NCBI GenBank assembly: GCA_015680685.1
Contig: MNCI01000651.1
Span: forward strand, 1,253,507 to 1,317,506
Direction: 5' to 3'
DNA length: 64,000 nt
Source of the DNA: Gnetum montanum
Lineage: Eukaryota > Streptophyta > Gnetopsida > Gnetales > Gnetaceae
Shown here in pieces: positions 58,710 to 64,000 of the stretch. Position 1 is the stretch's first letter. Each line of letters opens with the position of its first letter. The notes beneath the pieces were generated by a model. It was not told the origin of the DNA, did not search any database, and saw nothing but the letters and a program-made list of their open reading frames with translations. The position numbers and the translations under genes were made by a program.

Positions 58710-59576
58710 TGATGAGCAACAAGGATACCCTATGTCCAACCATATGAATTACAAGTGTTTATGCATAATCTAGTTGAATTCTGTAGACCTGAAGTGACAA
58801 GATACTATGGTTCTACAAAGTGAAATCTAATCATGACGATCGTTGTCTTTCCAACTACACTTGTGAAGCTTAGTTGTATGGTTAAGTGTAATTGAGATAC
58901 ACAATTTTTATTATTTTATATTTTATTCACCTATGATTAATAACAAGTTGAAACTTAATTTATGAACCAATTTAATTAATCTTATTGCTAATTAATAACT
59001 AACTATCCTAACATAAGCATCCACTCCCACTTGCCATGCACATCTTGAGCACATATAATGCTACTAGGTTACCAAATGATAAGCATTGCTGGGATTACCA
59101 AGCACCATGTGCATGGTAGAAAGGATCGTACTTATGTGTTTAATCTATTCAGCTTAATTAATTAATCAATTGAATTCTAGTTTAGCTTAACTAATTTCAT
59201 AATTAGTGAAAATAGTAAATGTAGAAATAAATCATTAATATATTCCAACTGCTACAAGGTTTGATCAGAAGGCTCATATTTATTGTCGTTCACACTAGTG
59301 TGCTCAAGTACATTAGTACTCAAATAAAGATCCATATACTTTTTGACTCCTACTATGAACACTTAAAAAAATATTCTAACTCTCAAATGACAAAATTGCA
59401 AGAGCTCTACTATAACTATGATAAGACATATGCCCAAACTGTGTGCCCAAGCACTATATTTATAGGCTAACATACATCCCATGATATCAAATATCTAACA
59501 TTACTTCTTGGGCCCCAATATCAGGTATCTGATATCAGGGATCTAATATGGAAGCCACGCAAAATATGGTTCATCA
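58710..59576 (-). repeat. E3 5' LTR
   Basis: 867 bp. It starts TGATGAACCATATTTTGCG and ends CTCATCA in the element's sense. Upstream palindromes GATATCAGATACC and CTGATATTG, TATA box CTATAAATA near 59462. Confidence 0.85.
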
Positions 59577-59997
59577 CTTCAAAATGCATCAAGGGTGATC
59601 TTGGAGTGTCAAACTAGTATGATTTTTAAAATTTTTGGTATTATCATCAAACAATTGACCATGACATAAACAACTATAATGCTCTCAAGGATTATATACA
59701 AGCTATGGTAGCATGAGAGAAGATTGTTTAAGGACTAAGAATTTCATCTCTACTTTTACGTTTAAGGGTCCTAAATAAAATGTTTAGGGGGTGGGGTGGG
59801 GGAGAGGGAAGGACAACTAGACCAAATCAAGCTTTTGCATCATGTGAAGTATCACAAGCCATATTCCCTTAAGATCCTCCTTTTCCTTGTCCATCTAGAT
59901 ATTTGTATGTTATTGACTTAATACCATATTGAGATTCCCTTACATCTACTCCTATTAATCTTATGCCCATCATATTCCTATTACTTTAGTTTGTCCA
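59577..59997. other. Spacer between E3 and R5
   Basis: Nothing recognised. It includes a G-rich run at 59788-59812. Confidence 0.35.
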
Positions 59998-61445
59998 TGG
60001 ACACCAAAATTGCAAGATTCTTTCTAAGTGTCAAGATAGCAGCTACAAATTCTAAATGCCAAGACTATGCTCTCCACTGTTGGGACTACGCTCCAGAGCA
60101 TAGTCAACAAAGAAATGGCCAATTTTGCAAATTTTCCTAAGTGTCAAGCCAGTGGTTGCAAAGTGTGGTTAGCATGGAAGAAACAGTTTGGAAAAAATTT
60201 CAAGTGCTGGGACTACATTTCCTACTATGCTCTAGAGTGTAGTCAGTGTAGTCTACATGAGGACACTAGTTTTGCAAAATTTTCTAACTATTGAGACTAC
60301 GCTCTAGAGCATAGTCAAGCACAATCATGTAGAACAGCCTCTAGAGGCCTCTAGGATGCAACACCGGCATTCATCTCAGCTCCGACACACCTCCAGCAAG
60401 CAAAATCAGCAAATTACATCCTTTTGGCATCCCCCATTTGTCCCAAAATTGCACCTATGCTCAACACCACTTGAGACAATGGACAGCATAGTCCTAGAGT
60501 GTAGTCTCCAAAACTTGCATTTTTTGCATTTTCTTCAAGTACATTGTGGTCTTTTTGGACACATGAATAGGTAGTTGGTAGCGTAGTCATAGTCTAGTAG
60601 TCTCGCAGAGTCCATTGGAGCAAGCCTAACATTATTTACTTTAGTAGAGAGCAAAGTTGGGTGCAGCATAGTCCCAACTGTCTCTCTGTCACATAACAGC
60701 AGATCCGTAATTCACAGCAACCCTAACCCTACAAATACCATAACACTCTACATTTTAGGGGTTGATATTTTTGGTTGGCATTTTGAGCATTCAGTTGGAA
60801 AATTTGAAAGTTGGCATTCTTGGCATTTGGCATTCTTGAAAGCATGTTTGACATTTTGGTGAGGCAAAGCACTTGCACACCATCGCGGATTGTCTCAAGG
60901 TACTGCAACCATTGCAAATCATTGCATCCATGTAGTGGCCAACCCAGCAAGCATAGACACAATAGCATACTCTAGTTTTTCATGGCCAAACACCTCCAAA
61001 CTATGGCTATGCTATCCACTACACTCATTATAAACTACATACCTTCTCACTCTCTTTGCAGTTAACTAGCGCTATACCCCATTTGGGGTGGTGCCACCTT
61101 TTCTCTCACTCTCTCCCTACATAATTTTTAGCATTTATTTGCATTTTGGCATTTTACTTGCATTTTTTGTAATTTTTACACATACTCATGCATTGAAACC
61201 TCTATCTTTGGGGAAAATACCTTAACTATGCTCACCCCTGTTGACATCATTAACGTTGCAAACATCACACAAGCACTTATAATGTTATGGCATTGCATTT
61301 TGTAAGTTCTTGTTTGATTGACAAAACCATTTAGGGCACCCCATCTTAGCCTCAAGCATTCCCTCACATGAAGATGAGGTCAACCTGTATCCACCACAAG
61401 CCTCTTGGTGTTCCCTTCTAGTCACTGACATTTTTAGTTACTACA
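59998..61445 (+). repeat. R5 5' LTR
   Basis: The end (AGTTACTACA) is set by alignment with the R1 LTR end and by the primer-like site that follows. The shared block is around CCATTTAGGGCACCCC (61327). The start TGGACACC is tentative. It carries repeated GACTACGCTCTAGAGCATAGTC-type palindromes (60084, 60225, 60298). A TATA-like ATTATAAACT lies near 61029. Confidence 0.5.
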
Positions 61446-61449
61446 GTTT

Positions 61450-61470
61450 TCTAGTGCTAGAAGAAGGGCC
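61450..61470 (+). promoter_or_regulatory. R5 probable primer-binding site
   Basis: CTAGTGCTAGAAGAAGGGCC lies 5 bases after the LTR end. It resembles sites in plant Tat-type elements with TGG changed to TAG. The tRNA was not identified. Confidence 0.4.
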
Positions 61471-62068
61471 GTGCCATTTTCTTCTTTGCACTTCATTGGT
61501 TGTCTTCTTGTGAGCTCTCTCCACCATCATTGCTAGCTCCAAGCTAGTGTAGATCCAACATCCCTATGGACCTGCCATGGTAGTAGCTGGATCTTAGGCC
61601 AACGTAGGCATTATCTACAAACCAGTTGGTGTAGATTGGACCTTGTCATCAATTCCCCTAGAACCCTATGTAGCAACTTCAGAGCATACGTCCTACACTT
61701 TGCCAAATTCTGGGCATTCTCAGTAGAGCATAGCTAGCTCTGTGTATAGAGTGTAGTTGGCTCTTAGCATAGAGAGCATAGTTCTAGAGTTAGCTAATTT
61801 TTTTGTACTTTCCAAAGTTAGTCATTTTTCTATAGTTTTCAAACTTAGCCATTTTTAGACTTAGCTTTTTTTGCATTTTTTAGAGTTAGCCATTTCTTTT
61901 TCTACCATTTCACAGAGTTAGCCATTTTCCCTTCCTTTGCAATTAGTAGCCTTTACATTTTCCCTTTGCATCATGAACTCTTAGTAACCTTCAACCTCTA
62001 TTCTAAGCACACTCGTGGCCTTGCCCACCCAATAGGAAAATCATATCGACCACCCTTCCAATCTTGCC

Positions 62069-64000
62069 ATGGTAGAACAGAGGCAATCCCTTAGGTTGAA
62101 TGGTCAAGATCTTGAATATACAGTGCTCAATGATGAGCAGTATAATTTCATTTGTACAAAAATCCAAGCAGGCCTATGCATAGACCATGTAGATATGGAG
62201 GAGAAGCGAGCTTATGAGCTCATACACCAAAACAAACAAGAGTATGTCCCTTCCTACATTGACTTCATTCCGCACACCAAGGCCTATCAGTGGATGCTTG
62301 ATCAACTCATTTGACTGAACGAGTGTGAGGTAGGGATAGACTATGAGGAACCTCTACAAGAGGACCAAGATGCGTTTGAAGCTTGTTTCAAGCATGAGAA
62401 CTCTTTCCACACCTCTTTCTAGTAGACAACTGTTGGTTTTGTCCTTCCACAATCCTGTCAACCTGTCTTCCCTACGATAGTTATAACCTTGGTGTCACCT
62501 CCTAGGTTAACACCCATGATGGCAAACCACCAAACACACTACACATGCCAAGATGTACGACATTTTGTCAGCTTTCCCTTTGTGGTGCTAGCACATCCTA
62601 CTCACTCTTCCCTATAGATAATCATCATGCCCACACAACCCTATGTGCACATCATGCACATTTCTCAGTTGTAGATGACTCAGGCATCTTAATTCATGGT
62701 TCTCTCATTGGCACCCTCCATGGTAGTCTAACCCACTCATACGTGGATGGCCCTGATTACCATGCTCATAGCACAACTGACACAGCATGCATTGCATGTG
62801 ATCTCACAACCTATAGCCAGGTCATGGACCATAAAATTGGCATTACAAGGGTCACAACTAGCGTAGCCTGCTGCTACATCCTAGAAATTGGATTAGGTAG
62901 TCCAACTAATCCAAACATTAATAGAATAGTTCAAGCAGCTTAACGCCACCTCCTCTGAAATGGTTCATGTTATGGACTTTTACCAGGATGATCCAATAAG
63001 TCTTGTTGCTCCACCACTGACTTTGCTTGCTGGGGCCCCACTACCCCAATTCACCAAATACAATAGTGAAGGAAACCCCAATGCTCACCTAGTGACCTTC
63101 TAGTCTAAATGCCTAGTACTACAAGCTTGGTTGCATGGCATCATATGCATGTTTACCATGTCATTGACTGGTAAGGCACTTGATTAGTACTGCGCACTAC
63201 CTAGGGCCTCCATTTTCTCTTTAGAGGATTTGCTAAGTCAATTTTTCATGCATTTCAAGTATAACTTGAAACCATAAATGACCCTGGATCAACTTATGCA
63301 AATTAAGCAAGGCCATTTAGAGTCTATGCAAAAGTGCATACAATGCTAGAGTGCATCGCTTAATGAAATCCATGAGCCAATTTCCGAAACACACCTGCTA
63401 GCAACCTTTAAGGGTCTGGTAAATGACTTTATTAAGTCAAAGCTATATTATCTAGCCTTCCAATCCTTGAGCCAAGAATTTGCTCGAACTAAGAGCATTC
63501 AGGATGCAGTGAAAGCCAGCAAGGACCCAGCCTATGTGTCCTACAAGAACCTCCATGCCAAGAAGGATAAGGACAAGGTCAAATAAGCTATAGGTATGGC
63601 AACTGTTGCCAACAAGGCCAAGTCAACCATCACAAGGCCAATGACTAGGCCATCCAAGGTCATGGTCAAAAAAAATATGATTGGCCCTAGCACTACAGCA
63701 AGCAGCTAACCTACATCATCAATAGCTGTGTGGCAAGCTCCCCCAAGGTCCAACTTTGAGTGCAAGGACCACTCAAATTATACACTATTGCCACTCAAAC
63801 TATCAAAACTCCTAGAGCAATTACTCAAGGCTAGACACATCTAGTACAAGTAGATGTTTAAGGATGCTTGCAGAAGACATGAAAAATACTGTGAGCTCCT
63901 AAGAAATTCCTTGGCTGCTACCCCAAATGAGCCCCCAGTCCCTAAGAACTTTAGGATGGATCAATTTTACCACTATCATTAGTTGCCTAGTCACAACACT
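62069..64000 (+). pseudogene. R5 gag, continuing beyond the window
   Basis: The first open stretch is 62069-62314. The frame continues with stops to a typical retrotransposon-gag core at about 63010-63500: LPQFTKYNSEGNPNAHLV, then GKALDXYCALP, MTLDQLMQIKQGHLESM and LATFKGLVNDFIKS (X is a TAG). A basic Lys-rich stretch at 63540-63680 follows. Most stops are TAG. Pol would lie outside the window. It is probably the same family as R1. Confidence 0.7.

Larger units (their letters stand above)
49537..59576 (-). mobile_element. E3: gag-pol LTR element, Athila-like
   Basis: Read leftward: 5' LTR (58710-59576), primer site, gag, protease, RT/RNase H, integrase, a 2.3-kb non-coding tail and a 3' LTR (49537-50405). 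The flanking 5 bases are CTTCC (49532-49536) and CTTCA (59577-59581), a target duplication with one mismatch. It is the only member of the E1-E4 group here with pol, so it represents the helper type, although this copy is dead. Confidence 0.85.

Overview
The window looks like a repeat-rich intergenic stretch of a large land-plant nuclear genome. The evidence is several nested Ty3/gypsy-type LTR retrotransposons, plant-style GT-AG introns, and remnants of two plant gene families (TIFY and GT47 exostosin). I cannot name the species. A gymnosperm or another large-genome plant fits, but nothing here proves it. No rRNA, tRNA gene or CRISPR array was recognised. Nearly all coding sequence is decayed, and most premature stops are TAG at sites where the family normally has Gln (CAG) or Trp (TGG). 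There is a run of 115 N at 24430-24544. All homology calls are by eye.

Layout. 1-11532: the 3' part of a Tat-lineage-like element (R1, + strand). It has pol with a second, archaeal-type RNase H, two tandem arrays flanking pol, a polypurine tract and a 3' LTR. An intron-bearing gene on the opposite strand (1-3936) lies upstream of pol. It combines an FCP1/NIF-like domain, a plant transposon-type domain and a coiled coil. 11533-16012: the 3' part of element E4 (+), consisting of an internal promoter, ORF2 and a 3' LTR. 16013-18939: non-coding, with a 30-bp minisatellite and a foldback element. 18940-19538: three in-frame exons of a TIFY-domain gene (-). 19571-20655: three 378-bp tandem repeats. 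21001-37415: element E5 (-), with gag, protease and a deleted pol, interrupted by the complete element E1 (+, 23133-31868, target duplication AGGTT). 38733-46245: complete element E2 (+, target duplication CAAAT). 46770-48640: two-exon GT47 exostosin pseudogene (-). 49537-59576: element E3 (-) with gag and pol, LTRs 869 and 867 bp. 59998-64000: 5' LTR and gag of a second R-family element (R5, +), running off the window.

E1, E2, E3 and E4 belong to one superfamily. Their LTRs run TGATRA...ATCA, a tRNA-Asp-type primer site follows the 5' LTR where one is present, and the block before the 3' LTR is shared. They differ in cargo. E3 has gag-pol. E2 has gag-protease only. E1 has gag plus a large coiled-coil ORF2 but no pol. 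E4 shows ORF2. ORF2 in E1 and E4 has its own promoter-like block, and its palindromes match those of the same element's LTR. The E1 ORF2 begins directly after a strong 3' splice site. This suggests a set of parasitic and helper elements in which ORF2 is separately transcribed, and it is the best candidate here for an undescribed system.
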